Shown: in pieces, positions 33,085-46,093 of the stretch
Position numbering within the stretch: position 1 is the stretch's first letter
How the letters are laid out: the number at the start of each line of letters is the position of its first letter
Assembly (NCBI GenBank): GCA_947652115.1
Contig: OX393562.1
Span: 25,680,503 to 25,744,502 of the forward strand
Source of the DNA: Blastomussa wellsi
Taxonomy: Eukaryota; Cnidaria; Anthozoa; Scleractinia; Plerogyridae
Length of the DNA: 64,000 bases
Reading direction: 5' to 3'
Translations under genes and position numbers: made by a program
The notes under the pieces: model-generated
Told to the model about the DNA's origin: nothing
The model's database searches: none
Seen by the model: the letters and a program-made list of their open reading frames with translations, nothing else

Positions 33085-33190
33085 AAGTAAATAATTAGGT
33101 TGTATCAGCTGTGTTGATAATGTGAATTGGCCACTGTAAAGAGATTCGAGAGCTGACGTTTCGAGCGTTAGCCCTTCGTCGGAGCGAATC
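33085..33190 (-). mobile_element. Penelope-like end fragment
   Basis: A second, diverged copy of the same terminal region, with tatcagctgtgttgataatg and the motif 33143-33190. Confidence 0.65.
33143..33190 (-). ncRNA. Hammerhead-ribozyme-like motif 2
   Basis: Same core as motif 1. Stem I has one extra base pair (gattcg with cgaatc), giving a six-pair outer stem. The gaaac and gtc elements are intact. Confidence 0.55.
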
Positions 33191-33199
33191 ATATGGATT

Positions 33200-35740
33200 C
33201 CCGACCAAGAAAGAACCAATCAGAATAACGCTGGGATAAATAGATTTAGCCAAGCCTAAAAGCGGAGCTCCATAGTTTTTGCTGATTCTTAACAATTTGA
33301 GAAAATGATCTAAATCAGTGAAATCAACTACTTACAGTTTTTAATTTACATATTGGCGTTTTCGATTCCTCTTTTAAAAACCGGGTTTCCTGGAGTGGTT
33401 AAATAAATATGAAGTATTAACAAAAAATTGTGTGGTTTCAAAATGAGTGTAACAAAGTGACAATTGAACTTCGTGTCGAACTTCGTGAACTTCGTGAACT
33501 TCGTGTAGAAATCATCGCGACATAAGGCGACATAAGCATAAACATAAGCACAAGAAGAACGGACAGTGTCCCTTATTCTTGTGTTTATGCTTATGTCGAC
33601 TTGTACTTATGCTTAGGCCGCGGTGATTCCTAACATAAGAGAAACAAGTGTGTTTGTTCTTCTTATTCTCGTGCTTATGTTTATGCTTATTTTGCTGCTG
33701 TTCTCACAAGCCTTATGTTTATGTCGTTACGGACTTGTCCAAGAAAAAGTTGAGTATGAGTAGTATAACTTGAGTTTACAGTCCAAGGGTAGTTACATGG
33801 ACACTGTCACGCCTGGTATATTTTAGTTTGTTTTAATAAGTATGGTATGTAGCTTGCTGCAACTGTGCTTTATCGTCTTGCAAAAAAACTCAGAATTTCA
33901 GCTCTGATTTCACTTAATGTCACGCACAATAAAAGACACATTTCTTGTGGGAGAAAGGTAGGGGGCCAAGTGTTGTACAGGACCCGAGAGCTGCCTGCCA
34001 CAGGCGAGGCCAGTACTCGGAGCTAGCGTCAGCAAGTGGCATATAAGACCGTTAGATGGGTGTCACGGAGCACAGAGGTGTGTACCTATGCCAAGCTCCC
34101 GGAGGGATGATAGCGAGGGGAGGTGGATGTGACCACCGTTGCTCACCCAAGCTAACGCAACCCAGGCATCGCTTCAGTGTGGGACTGAAGGGTTGTCGCC
34201 AGCAACACTTAGCCTCAAACCGTTTATTACAATAAGGATAGTGTTTTTAAAGTTGCAAGAGTTTTTTTATAAGATTGATGGAATATTATCAGTAACAATT
34301 GCATCTGGCACTCTGATAGTAGCGACTTCAAGGTAGTTTTAAATGCATTGACTGCGGAGCGTGGTATAGAAAATTGCTGCTTTAGATGAGAAGCAGGAAA
34401 TTTCAGATATGGGAGCGAAGATTGACGGCAGTATAAATACTCATGCGTAAGCAAGGTAAGAGCATGCAGCTAATTGGCCGACAATCAGTAGACACGTGCA
34501 GACTAAAAGTTGATTGGCTGTTTTGCAATATGGGAAATCACGCAATGTTTAAGTACAAAGTACAATGGCAGCTCGGCGGGAGAACTCTTACGAAGCAGGG
34601 GGCGCAACCTAATTGTGCTAGACATTAATTCCAGTTTATGGTCAGACAAAAACAGCCACAAAATACCAGTTCTATCTTGTTCTGTGGAATCTTTTTATCA
34701 GATTTATTCGTGTATTTGGGGGCATTTGTTCACAATAATATGGAAATCAGAACATAACAATTTCTATATTCAGGCTTGACGCGTTAAACTCACATGACGT
34801 TTTGGAATTTAAAGGAGCTCAGTCACGGATGGCACAGTTTGAAAAGCTTAGCCTAAAATTTTCAAATTTGTCAATTGCAATCCTCCTCAATCTTTCTCAT
34901 TCAAAGCGATCCTTGATTCTTCTCAATGTCTTTTTAGTTGATTGGTGCATCTTTGGTGTTTCTCCACCTTAGCAAACTGCTATTTTATTTGAAGGCAATT
35001 TTGTACATTGCCAAAGTTGGCTTTATTAATCACAGGCAGCCCAAGCTCATGTTGTGATCAGGATCATATTGCATAATAGCTGTCATGGCAAAAATATAAG
35101 AGTTTGTATGGGAATATTTTACAACACCTTTTAGCAAACCGAAATACTGCCAAATCTTAAATAAAATTGCCTTACCTTGCTTTCACTGTGTTTTTATTCT
35201 TATCTGTTTTATTTTGCCGATTCTTGGCCATTTAGGCGAGTTATCGCTTTCTGGGTTCCCCACTACAAAGAAAAAAACAAGGCTGCACACTCCAGTTCGG
35301 AACGCCCGACGAGCCAAGCGAAAAATACCAGCTAAAAATGGTCAAACGGCCACAAATCCATCGCGAATTCCAAGAAGAGATGTTCTAGTTTCATTTTAAC
35401 TCGACAACAACTCAGTCCAGGCTCTGTCATCGATGCCAAGAGGCGGTTTGCTTTAAAAAATCCAAGGTAAAAAGATCTCTATTGTGCCTGTACACGCTCG
35501 TCACGACACACGACCGTTAAAAAACGTCTTGGTAACCCCGCCTCATTAACAAACTATACCTCACCGGAGTACCACACTATCAATTGCTGTCAACAAGTAT
35601 TGTGTTACTCCCCTGGTCCCCTCAGGACGATTGTCGAGGGACACCCGGGCCTCTGTAATGGGTTGGTTATTTGAATTGATGAAGGGTTAGTCCCCAAAGA
35701 AATGTATTTATCATGGGTCGCGTAGCCTTTTCTTTGGGGT
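33200..35740. other. Intergenic; low-complexity cataag/gcttatg tract
   Basis: 33515-33700 is rich in cataagcataaac and its reverse complement and can form hairpins. The remainder up to 35740 has no recognisable gene. The ORFs (for example 34510-34779 and 35214-35399) have no domain. Confidence 0.4.
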
Positions 35741-36117
35741 GTTACATGGTATGCTGTTCTCTTGCTTCATTAGCGGTAGGCTATAAATATTTGAGTTGTT
35801 CTCATTTATATTCATTCGCGTCTTACGACCGTCCCTACGCCCTCAAAATTAAATACCCAGTGATCAGGGGTTTCTTTTAGACGTAGTTTTTTGCATGCTG
35901 CTACACGAAAGGTTTAGCACGTTTTGTATGTCTACTGAATGATTGTTATACGAGCATAGTTTAGATCATTTTGTCGGGTTTCTTGCTGTAATTTTGTGCA
36001 TTTCCGAGTTTTCATTCTGTTTGTTGTATTATTTCCATCCATTCTGTTGATGAAGGCATAATAAAGAGGGTCGCACACGGCTCGTGTTGACACACCCCAA
36101 TTGAGGTTGCTTGTTAC
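35741..36117 (+). mobile_element. Possible solo LTR
   Basis: Starts tgttacatgg and ends ttgttaca, with tataaatat at 35781 and AATAAA at about 36058, the order expected of an LTR. No matching 5-bp target duplication, primer-binding site or second copy is seen, so this is tentative. Confidence 0.25.
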
Positions 36118-36679
36118 ATGATAAATGTTTTATATTCGTTTTAGCAGGGTAGCGAATTAGAATATAAGAAAGGCTGACCTTGGCTTCAATCCATGAACGT
36201 TCCTGTTATAGTTTCGTGTTCAGTTAGACTTTTTCCGCTTTTTCCAAGTTTATTATTGGACATTTGCTCTTTATGCTGGTTATGCGGGTAGGTCTATTTA
36301 ATTTGTATTTCGCTTTGTTCAAGGAAGTCTCAGTGTTGTCTGATTTAGGCAACCAGCGGGTCAACGAGATTCGTAACCCATAATGTGCGCATAATTCATT
36401 TTAAGTTTAGGATTTTAAGTTCGTGAAGAATTTTTGTTGGTGTGGCATGATAGCTGATTCCGCAAGGTTTGCATCTGGTGCTCTGCATTGAGTTTAAATG
36501 GTCTTAAATTGTATCGAATTGTGGCGAATACCGTAAGGGAGATTTAAAAGGATTGTAATTAACAAACTTGGAACATTTGCGTGGCAATTGCACATACATT
36601 TGTGTTTAGAGCTAGGCGTTTATCATGATATCCCGGCCGCTGAAGCGTTGCTAAACAGGAAACGGTCTTGTAAAATTAT

Positions 36680-36681
36680 AG

Positions 36682-36726
<45 letters not shown>

Positions 36727-36836
36727 GTATAACAATGTAATTTGGTTTTATCAACTGGGTTGATAATGTCAATTGGCCACCGTAAAGAGATTCAAGAGCT
36801 GACGTATCGAGCGTTAGCCCTTCGTCGGAGCGAATC
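36680..36836 (-). mobile_element. Short Penelope-like insertion with 13-bp target duplication
   Basis: The direct repeat cttgtaaaattat flanks the element exactly (36667-36679 and 36837-36849). The 157-bp body runs from agagggggtaagtttct to ggagcgaatc and equals the terminal part of the 53.7-kb element. Confidence 0.8.
36789..36836 (-). ncRNA. Hammerhead-like motif 3 (mutated)
   Basis: Same fold as motifs 1 and 2, but the conserved gaaa reads gata. Likely inactive. Confidence 0.4.
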
Positions 36837-37689
36837 CTTGTAAAATTATGTCTTGTACATGTTAGATTCTATCTTGGTTTCGTCTCATGATCAGTCCATT
36901 GCAACCTTTTTGGTGATTGGCAACTGTTATTTCATGGATTCTCTTGCTTTGATGGAACTTTTACACATTTACCATAGGTAATTCCATTCACAGCACTTGA
37001 CTAAGCCCTAAAAAATAGTTGCCCGGAATCGAAAACGAAGCAGGCTTGCGCTGACTTGATTTGTATGTTCATTTCTGTGACGTAGTTTTAAGCAGGAATT
37101 GTGTCTGGCTAGAATTTTCCTGTCAATCATCTTCCGTCTAATTATATTTTTTCTCGAAACTATTATTTGTTGTAACAATAGGTTGGATGGAAATTCAATA
37201 TCTTGGTCATCCAAAGTATTTCTGCTCTCAGTAGTTAAAATAGTTCATTGCTGGGTTCTGGTTTAATTTAAGGTTCAGTTCATAAAGTGTTGTCTTCATC
37301 GCAGGTTAGTTTATAACACTGTTGTTTTATTTTTGGTATATATTACGTTGCAGGTCTATTGAGCCGATTATTTGTTTAGTAGGCGAATTCGCCAAACGTG
37401 AGGTAGCTCTTTTTATTGCCCTTGAAACTCGTTAGTTTGCAAAACATGCAAAGACTGACAGACTGGTCGTAAAGCATAGGCACATTTCTGAAGCTCTCAG
37501 TTATTTAAGGTTCAGCGTATGAACAACAGCTTCGAAAGACCTTGTATTTTATCACGAATAGTAATAATTTCTCCTAATAGAGTTGACGCATAACATCTCC
37601 CGTGAAAATTAAATATTTAACCAACATACTAAAATTTTTATACAAGCAATACAATACGTTTTATCATTATCTGCAGACCGGCAAAACAA

Positions 37690-37992
37690 TTGACTTGGAA
37701 TGAGCACAAAGATGCAATTAGAAATACCCAAATCGAGGTGCGTGGAAACACAGGAATGCACGGAGTTCAAATTAAATTGATCCGTTCGCTCAGAAGAGTA
37801 AAAAAAGATTACTTCACAGAAAGCGCTTTGTACAGAGCGCAGCGGACGAGTGAGTTTTCTCAAGTTTTGCAGCGAATGAATCAAATTCCGCAAGAGGACT
37901 TTAATTTGTCTATTAAATGTATCCTGCTAATCAGTTTTATTTTTCCTCACTTCAATAGGAAGAAAAATCTTCTGAAAGTAAACCCTAATTGA
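37690..37992 (+). CDS. ORF of unknown function
   Basis: 100 codons; the first 75 look protein-like (HKDAIRNTQIEVRGNTGMHG). A possible acceptor, atctgcag, lies just upstream at about 37670. I recognise no domain and an opposing ORF overlaps. It could be an exon or chance. Confidence 0.2.
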   Translation: MTWNEHKDAIRNTQIEVRGNTGMHGVQIKLIRSLRRVKKDYFTESALYRAQRTSEFSQVLQRMNQIPQEDFNLSIKCILLISFIFPHFNRKKNLLKVNPN

Positions 37993-38498
37993 TGTTTATA
38001 AAAAAATCCACGTTTCAGTTCATATCATGTGTTTGGGTTGTCACGCAACACTGTTTTTTGAGTTATTTTTTTCAAAAAAAAATAAGTCTTAGTCGGCGTA
38101 CGTACGTATGTTCAGTGGATGGATGGATGGGTGGACGAGCGATGTATTTCACACTAATCAGAATTAGGATACTATCGATCGATAACCAATGAAATTGCCG
38201 CTTGTATGTATCGTTTAATTTTGTATCAATATTTGTTTCGGATTCAAGGGACGGCCATCTTTATTTTCGTATAAAATTGGCCTTATTGGGCGATGTTGGC
38301 ATGATGTCTCTATTTCCAGCACTCGGTGTTCATGTAGCTCTGGTGTACAACGTTGTGTGTGGGTTTTAAGCGGAAAACTGTTCGGAAATTTTCATGGTGG
38401 TGAAGAAGGTACGAGGATGTGAAATTTTACATGCTGTGAGCAGTCTGTTTTGGCGGCTTTGGGTTGAGGGATTGTTTTGTGATTGCGGTTAGTTGTGA

Positions 38499-38741
38499 AT
38501 GAGAGCCATGTTGAATTTTAAAATGTTTCTGACTGAAGTAACGATAGCTTTAATTTTGGTTAAATTTGAAGTTGCGGATGTACGCAGCTTCCTATTTCTC
38601 GGAGATGAGTTGTTTGAAATCAGTAGAGCTGAGAGATCAGACATGATCAGAGATTTTGCTTCAGGACATAGTAGATGTCATAGAGCATTTAAGAATTTGA
38701 AGTTAGGGAGGCCACATACTCAAGAACGCAGGGTACAGTAA
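38499..38741 (+). CDS. Small ORF with signal-like N-terminus
   Basis: 80 codons; residues 4-27 are hydrophobic (MLNFKMFLTEVTIALILVKF). The remainder is basic with one cysteine. No family is recognised. Confidence 0.2.
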   Translation: MRAMLNFKMFLTEVTIALILVKFEVADVRSFLFLGDELFEISRAERSDMIRDFASGHSRCHRAFKNLKLGRPHTQERRVQ

Positions 38742-39854
38742 TTCCGGAGAAACAGCTTTCATTGCAGACGTACCAGCTCTCGTAAATATTTCACGAACCG
38801 TTCGTAATTAAATATGCAAAATCTTTCACCAGGATTTTCGGCACAAGTTTCGTAACAACCAGAGAACAATGTACTAACTGTACTACGTTTTAAAAACCCT
38901 ATATTTTTTCCATTTGATCCGTTTATTGTCTTTCGATAAAATACTTTGATGCGTGTTTAATAAATCACAAAATATGACGCTTGTGTTCAAAATCAGCGAT
39001 GCAGAAAAACAAAGTATCATGTTTCAACATTTCGAAGAAAAACAAAAGTATCATATTACAAATAAACAAAAGTATCGTGTTACCGCTGTCAAGAATCACG
39101 TTTGGTGTTGCATTCTGCACTGTCCTTTCAGTCTCTGAGTTTTTCATTTTCAGGTAGAAATAGCTTTGTTAATTAGAATTGGCATTTAGTCACAACAAGA
39201 GGTAGGTGGGTATGTCTTCACAACATTGTAATGCCGTGTAATAATGAGAAGTGTTAAAGAAGAGAGTTAAAAAGCATTGATATTTTCCAAAGATTTGTGG
39301 TATGGATTATGGAATCCCTCAAATACTGCTGTAGACTTTGTGGCGGCAAGTGTAACCGCAAAGTAATCAAATTAGACTTTTAGGCGACACACCCAAGTTA
39401 GTTACGTACATCAATCCAATCAGGTTTGGGGTTGCATCAACAAACCAGTCAAATTGTCAATCTCGTCCCCAGAGCCCGCTTTTCGTGATGCTGACCAAAA
39501 GAAAAGCGGGCTCTGGGGACGAGCAGTAAAGTGATTGATAAAACTTATTACTGCAGTTTTTACAGATATATTATTCATGGTCAACAGGAAAGTTTCGTCG
39601 TGAATGAATTCGCCAGTCAAACGTATTTTGCTTTGCGCTCATTTACTTAAAATGCACACGCCGTCAGCAAAAGGCCCAACACTAAATTGGTCACCGAGCG
39701 TTCGTTTTGGACGGGCAGTTTTGCTGACCAAAAAAAAATACCCAATACGTCCATATCAAAACTGAAAAAAAGAACTCTCGCACGCATTGCGTGCCTATGT
39801 TTTTGTTTGCTGGTGACGTAGTTGCGAATTCTGTGGTCCAAATTACAGGTTTCC

Positions 39855-39924
39855 ATGGCATACTGGAAGACAGTTTTGATGGTGTTTCTTTGCATGCTCG
39901 TTTGTGCCTTGTGCGCTCATGAAG
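39855..39924 (+). CDS. Exon 1: signal peptide
   Basis: An ATG followed by 22 codons rich in L, V, C and A (TVLMVFLCMLVCALCA), then gaag|gtaagt, a strong donor in phase 1. The next in-phase acceptor on plus that opens a recognisable protein is 45290. Confidence 0.6.
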
Positions 39925-42900
39925 GTAAGTTTACTGTTATATTATGGGATGTTTTCTTGTGGGTATTTCTGATAAGTCGACATCCCCAACTTCTAAACTA
40001 AGTATAGAAGACAAGAGAACTAGCAACTTCTGCACACATTGTTCTCGGAAAAGAGGCGACTAACTACATACATAATCACATGTCGACACATGACATGTTG
40101 CCGTATCTGAATATCTTGCTCTTAGCCATTCAAAATCGTATAATTTGTCCCCAAACATACACCAGTCAAATAAAACAAAAAATGCATTTTATTTGTAGCC
40201 AGAACTCAAGAGAGGGAATCTTGGTTTGTGTGGAGATGGCGTTTGAACTCATTCATTCATTCGTTCGTTCATTCATTCATTCATTCGTTCGTTCGTTCGT
40301 TCGTTCGTTCGTTCGTTCGTTCGTCAAAGTTTGTTCATTTATTCATTCGTTTATTTATGCTTGTTTAATCAAAAGCCAAACCAGGATCTCATTATAAGGA
40401 TGATATTGCTCTTCACAGGTGAGTTGTGAGAGTTGTCTCTTTATGTTTACTGGGCCTAACACAAGGCATAAATTTGACCAATCCGTTTATGTTGGGCCGG
40501 GATCGGATCGGATCTGATCGGACCGGACGGAATCCGACTGAAAAAAACAGAGTCGGATCCCAAAAATACGGATCACCATGAATGGTCACGAATTCTAGCG
40601 GCCAAAATAGTCACTTGACACCTATCGTCTCTCGAAGACGGCGCATATGGAGGAAAGTGAAATTCAGTTATTTTATAGTGTCATTCATGTTTTGACCGTA
40701 GGTCAACGTGGCCGAAGATTAAAAGTATTTATCTGGTAACAATATGTTACTAATCCTGCATACATATAAATAAGCTGCGGTTCCACTAGCCGTTTTGCCC
40801 TTGGGAAAGTAGGAGTTTACCCAAGGGGAGTGCGTGTTTTGTGTGTGACCAGGGTGTGACCGATATTCCCACAGTGAAACTGCCCACGGGAAATCACTAT
40901 GGATACATCAAAAAGAACAAAAGAATTACCCATGACAGTCCCAGAAGCAAGTCGTAAGGTTTCTCTATAGTTTAAAACTAACCACAAAGCTGTTCCACCA
41001 ATCGTGAAAAAGCAAATGTTAATAACAGGAAATCGCAGACACGCTGGGAGCATTTTTTTAATTAATCGCGAGTAGCATGCATGGCATGGCATGAATTAGC
41101 ATCACCGAATAACATCACGCATTCTAGTACTTTGCCGCTCCATTACCGGCCCTACACATTGGCAGATAAACTCAAATGTAGCTCGAAAAACTCGAAAGTT
41201 TTACTTTTTCGAGAAATCGAGTGCTCGAATGTTCAAAAGTTGCTAGAGCCAATTCTGCGGCCGGGGAAATACCCAAGGCCGTCTCGGTTGTCGACCAACT
41301 AGCATGGGACAGCATACGTCGAGGCTTATGAAATATGAATCGCAGACACATTTTCCGCATTCTTCTCAGGAAAAATGTTGAATTTTGAGATCGTTGTATG
41401 AGAAGCAAAAGTTGACCTCGGGTAATCATTTGTAATGTAACCGACAGATTTAACCTGGTCGGAAACCCAAGCTGATCCCAACCCAAGCAAACTTTCCCAC
41501 GGGAACACCTCGGTGGAAGGTGTGTGTAACCACGACTAATACATCGGCCTGGTTAAATGCATGGTGTAAACATATGCATTACATTGAGCAAGCGCATTCC
41601 AAAATGAGTAAATGCAGACACTGAACACAAACGTAGATGATGAGGTGTCACGTGACTATTTTGGCGGGAATTCATAGCGATCGGCAATTTTGGGATCCGA
41701 TCCTGGTTTTGTCAGTCGGATTCCGTCCAGTCCGATCCGATCCGATCCCATCCGATCCTGGTTTTGTTAGCTGCCTTTGTTGGCTAATAAGCAGGCAGCT
41801 TGAACATATTTTTAAGTTAATTTTATTATATAGATAGAAACGGCATGCCAAACGACCAAATAACTGAATGTTTCCTCGTTTTAAGGTGGATGGTACCAGT
41901 TTTCAGGTTTTTGACTGTCTAAACTTTGGAAGAAAAGAGCAAAATATCAGTCCAAGGCCATAACAAAATGCTCTTATGATTCAATTTCATATTTTGTTCT
42001 TGACCAAAAATAACAAGTATTTCGTCATCAGCTGTCACCATGGTAACGGAACTTGATGATTATTCGGACCTACTTTTCAGCTTCTGGTGCATAAAACTTG
42101 AAAACCAACCTGGTGACCCCCAATTTTGTTCATGTTATAACTTTTGGCATTTGAAAAGGAAACTGTATAATAATTTTAACAAAATTCTACGAAGCGGATT
42201 TTTTAATAAACGTGAAAAAAGGCAATTTGTGAGTAGAGAAAAATTCCTTTCGTAGAATTTTTTAAAATTACGTCTGACGTTTCCTCTCAGTAAGGGGAAG
42301 ACATTGAAACAATAAAAAAATAGGGTCACCGGGCTTGTTTTCTCGGAAAAGCCTTCGCGAGTTCAGCAATATCCACGCGCGTCGTCACGCACTTCAAAAT
42401 CTTGACTTTATATGACTGGCATTTACTCATGCTCAGTTTTGACTACCGCTGACCTATTCGCGTTCATACGCGCGCGACCACGCACTTACCGTCGTTTTGT
42501 TTTCTTTGGTCTTCGACACTACTTTGAGGATCATCTTCGAGAATCTCGACTTCGCTGCCGTGAAATTAGTTAGTAGCTGTGTCGTGAACTGTTTTATTGA
42601 ACGTTTGGCCTCCCGTTCAACGATTTCCTTTCAAACTTTCGTTTGATTTGCCATATTTTTTTGAACACGAAGCTGTCAGAAACGATAAGTGAAATCAACT
42701 CGACACATGGTTGGATGTCGATCTTCATTGCGGAAGCACTTCACGGAATATTTGTTATCATTCTTAGCGGTTGTTTTTTTCGAAGTGCTTGTTTTTTCTT
42801 GTCTTGCCCTTGTGAGATTTGTTAGTTTTGAAACTCGCCTTTTGGCAGTAAAACAACCTTTGTGACGAGGCCGGGACTGAACTTCATTATTTTCTTTTTC

Positions 42901-45122
42901 TTCGTCACTTTCTTCTGCATAAGCGGTGGACGATGAGTAGTAGGTGTAAAAACCTACTAGTCCGGCAAAGTACACAAAACGAGAGAATCGGGAGTAGGAA
43001 TTAACCGCTTCAGTTTTAAGATCTTTGCGATCACCGACAGGATCGATCGCAGCACAAACGGGAATTTTAACTTTGTAACTCGGGCATTGAGTTCCGAAAA
43101 CAAATTTTCTGACGCATATCGAATTGTCCAAGAACCGGCGGTCAAAGAACAACTTTCTTGTTGATCCAATCTCTGATAAACAGGACAAAAGCAACCTTGC
43201 ATGTAGTAACCCACGCGCCGCCATATTTGTTTTTAAATTTTCAGCTTTAAATCTCGCGGACTATCTCGCGCGTGAGGCGAGCGCTCGTCACCAGACTTCC
43301 CACGTACGAAAAACTGGTACGATCCACCTTAAAGCTTTTCAATATCCTTCGTGATATCACACAGCGACATATTCCTTGTTTTCATGATCATGTTTAGAAA
43401 AAGCCTATCCTTTCTATTTTCAGCAGTTTGAACATTTCAGATATAATAAGTGGTGTTTATGTGGAAGCATAATAGCTCATGAGCCAAAAGTAGTCGCTAT
43501 TAAGGTGGCTGAACACAGTTTTCGCGCGCGCTCTGCAGTCGTTGGTGCTGACGCGAGGCAGCGCGCGCACAAGGCTAACACAACAACAAATATGGAGCCA
43601 AAAGAGTGAGTTTTTGTTCCAAGGCGATTTTATATGAAGCATTTTTTTCTTAAAATGATAGTATGTTGTAAACTTAGGTCTTGGTAGAATGGTTTGTCAG
43701 AAAAAGTCAAATTTGGCAGGTTTTTAGTGTTATCGTGAGTACCGTAAGAACCCAGTTAAATGCAGCGCATGCGTAGTTAGTCAAAAAATTGAGATTGAAC
43801 TCTTGAGGTCCAAAACCGCTCTTTAGAATTTTACCAAATTTGGTAAGAAAATACGTCAAAAACCAAGAAAGAAAGCTGTTGCAAACATTTTGAAATTAGA
43901 CAGAGGAAATTGTAAATAATGGAGTTATCTTTCAAGAACGAATAGCTAAAAATCGGTCTGTTAAAATTACATTAGAATAGTGTCCAATTGTGGGTATTGC
44001 GATAAGTTTGTTTCGGGCAAATGATATAGAAAATCTAACGAATGAATTTTCCGCAAATATACAAAACCCGATTTTAAATTGATGTTGACATCCAGTCGCG
44101 TTACCATGGAAACAGCGCACACGTCAGCGCATCTATCAAAATTCGAAAGTTTATCCTATCCCATCCTATCTATCCAAATGCAAAATAGGTTTCAAAAACT
44201 GTGTTCGGCCACCTTAAACACAATAGACCAGTTCCGATTTTAACTCATTCCTGTCCGATCCTATGTTTATGGGTCGTTTTAGACCCATAGGAAAAAAAAA
44301 TTCTCGACTTGCACAAATCCCATAATACACCTCTTTTGCCCCCCAAAATTTTGCATAATCATTGTTTGCAATTTCTCCTGGGACATGAAGATGTCCCAAG
44401 GGATGTCCCAATGCCTATGCAAATTTTTTGGGGAGTAGAAGCGGTGTATTATGGTATTGTGAAGTAGAGAATTGAAAAAAAAAATGCGTTACTTCCGATT
44501 TACTCCATATTTGGCACACAGGAAGCTGATAGATTAAGGCAATTTAATTTGAGCATAGACGATTGAGTTCGGCTTACATGACAACTTTTAAATTTGGATT
44601 TCGGTCATCCAAGATGGCCGACGCGTTAAAACAGATGGAACTGCAAGAACTTCGGTCAGCATAAAATCTCCGATCAAATGTGATTCCACCACCTTCAAAC
44701 TTAAACGCGTACGTAAAAAATTAATGGCAACTGTCATTGATTGATAGCATAACTGAATATCCGGTTTGAAAAAACGTGTCTGATCGATGAAGAATTGTGC
44801 ATGACAGGAAAGAGTTAAGGATGAATAAATAATTTATTTTGTTCCATTCTCCCAAGCCTCGGCACCATGTTAGAATTTTGGTCTATTGAATTCCAGATGA
44901 GATGGTTTCTCGGAAGGACACAAATATGGTGTCTCAATACTGAGCTTTGTAAATTTGCGCGGAACGTTTGGGCAAATAACTCGCGAACGGTATACCACAC
45001 AGGCCTGAGACTTGAGAAATTGTTTATTTATTTATCATCTACACTATCTGAAATTATTATTGTTGTTGTTATTGTTATGGTTTTGATTATGAGTGTGATT
45101 ATGATTAATATTAATATCATTG

Positions 45123-45221
<99 letters not shown>

Positions 45222-46059
45222 CTGCATTGTTTCAATGTGTTTTGTCACTTTTTCAATGGTCATAACTATGTGAAATATTTGCCTCAGAGTCAAGCGGTCA
45301 ATATCTATCATATATGACGTCTATACGCTGGATCATTTCATTGAGCTCGTGGAAAAAATTGAACGCCACACAAACACCGATGGCGATACCATCAACGAGA
45401 TTGCAAATTATGTCCGTGGTCTTGGTTTCAACACTGATTTGTGGAACATACTGTGCGGCCAATCGGATCCTCTACCAGCCGGTGTGCTGAATTCAGAAGA
45501 GACACGCGTGCTAACTAACATGGTTGAATACAGCTATGACAGTAACTCCAGACGAAAAAAGGGCGTTGTGCTGACACCTGACGGAGAAACTATTGCAATG
45601 GGTCGTGTCATGTTAGGTATCTGTGCTGGGTTGAATCGCGATGCCAGTCTCTCCCTTAAGAAATGGACCGCGGGTGCTCCAAGGCGCGTCGACAATTTGT
45701 TCACCGCAACAATTGCTTACAACCTCGGCCTTAGTGCGTTGAATAAAGAAAATGGCGACACGTCAAGTCTTTTTGGCCCGTCCGGAGTTTGGAGCCCCGA
45801 TACTGAATGTCCAGATCAGTACCGCTTAGCTGGGACGGTTTCCAAGGCTACTGATGCAGACATTCTGGGAGATGTTGATGGATTCCTCGTGGGGCATGGC
45901 ATCCTAAAGTGGAAGAAGAAAGGAGTGCGACTTGGTCAGTTACTGAGGATGTACTACGGATCAGGTATTTCTAAAATGAAAATTCCAGACCAAAGGAAGA
46001 GAACGTTGGTGGCCGGAATGGCACTCCAGAATAAATATATCTTATTAGACGTTTTGTTG

Positions 46060-46093
<34 letters not shown>

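Larger units (their letters stand above)
36118..39854. other. Intergenic; no convincing gene
   Basis: It contains a short Penelope-like insertion at 36680-36836 and an inverted repeat at 39462-39524 (cgtccccagagcccgctttt with its complement). Two ORFs are listed separately. Confidence 0.4.

Noticed and set aside
42676..43224. Firm call of this ORF as MICU1
   Set aside because: Only leader, membrane segment and acidic stretch resemble it; no EF-hand exons are seen.
45044..45265. Long asparagine, isoleucine and leucine ORFs
   Set aside because: All are translations of the (ATT)n microsatellite.
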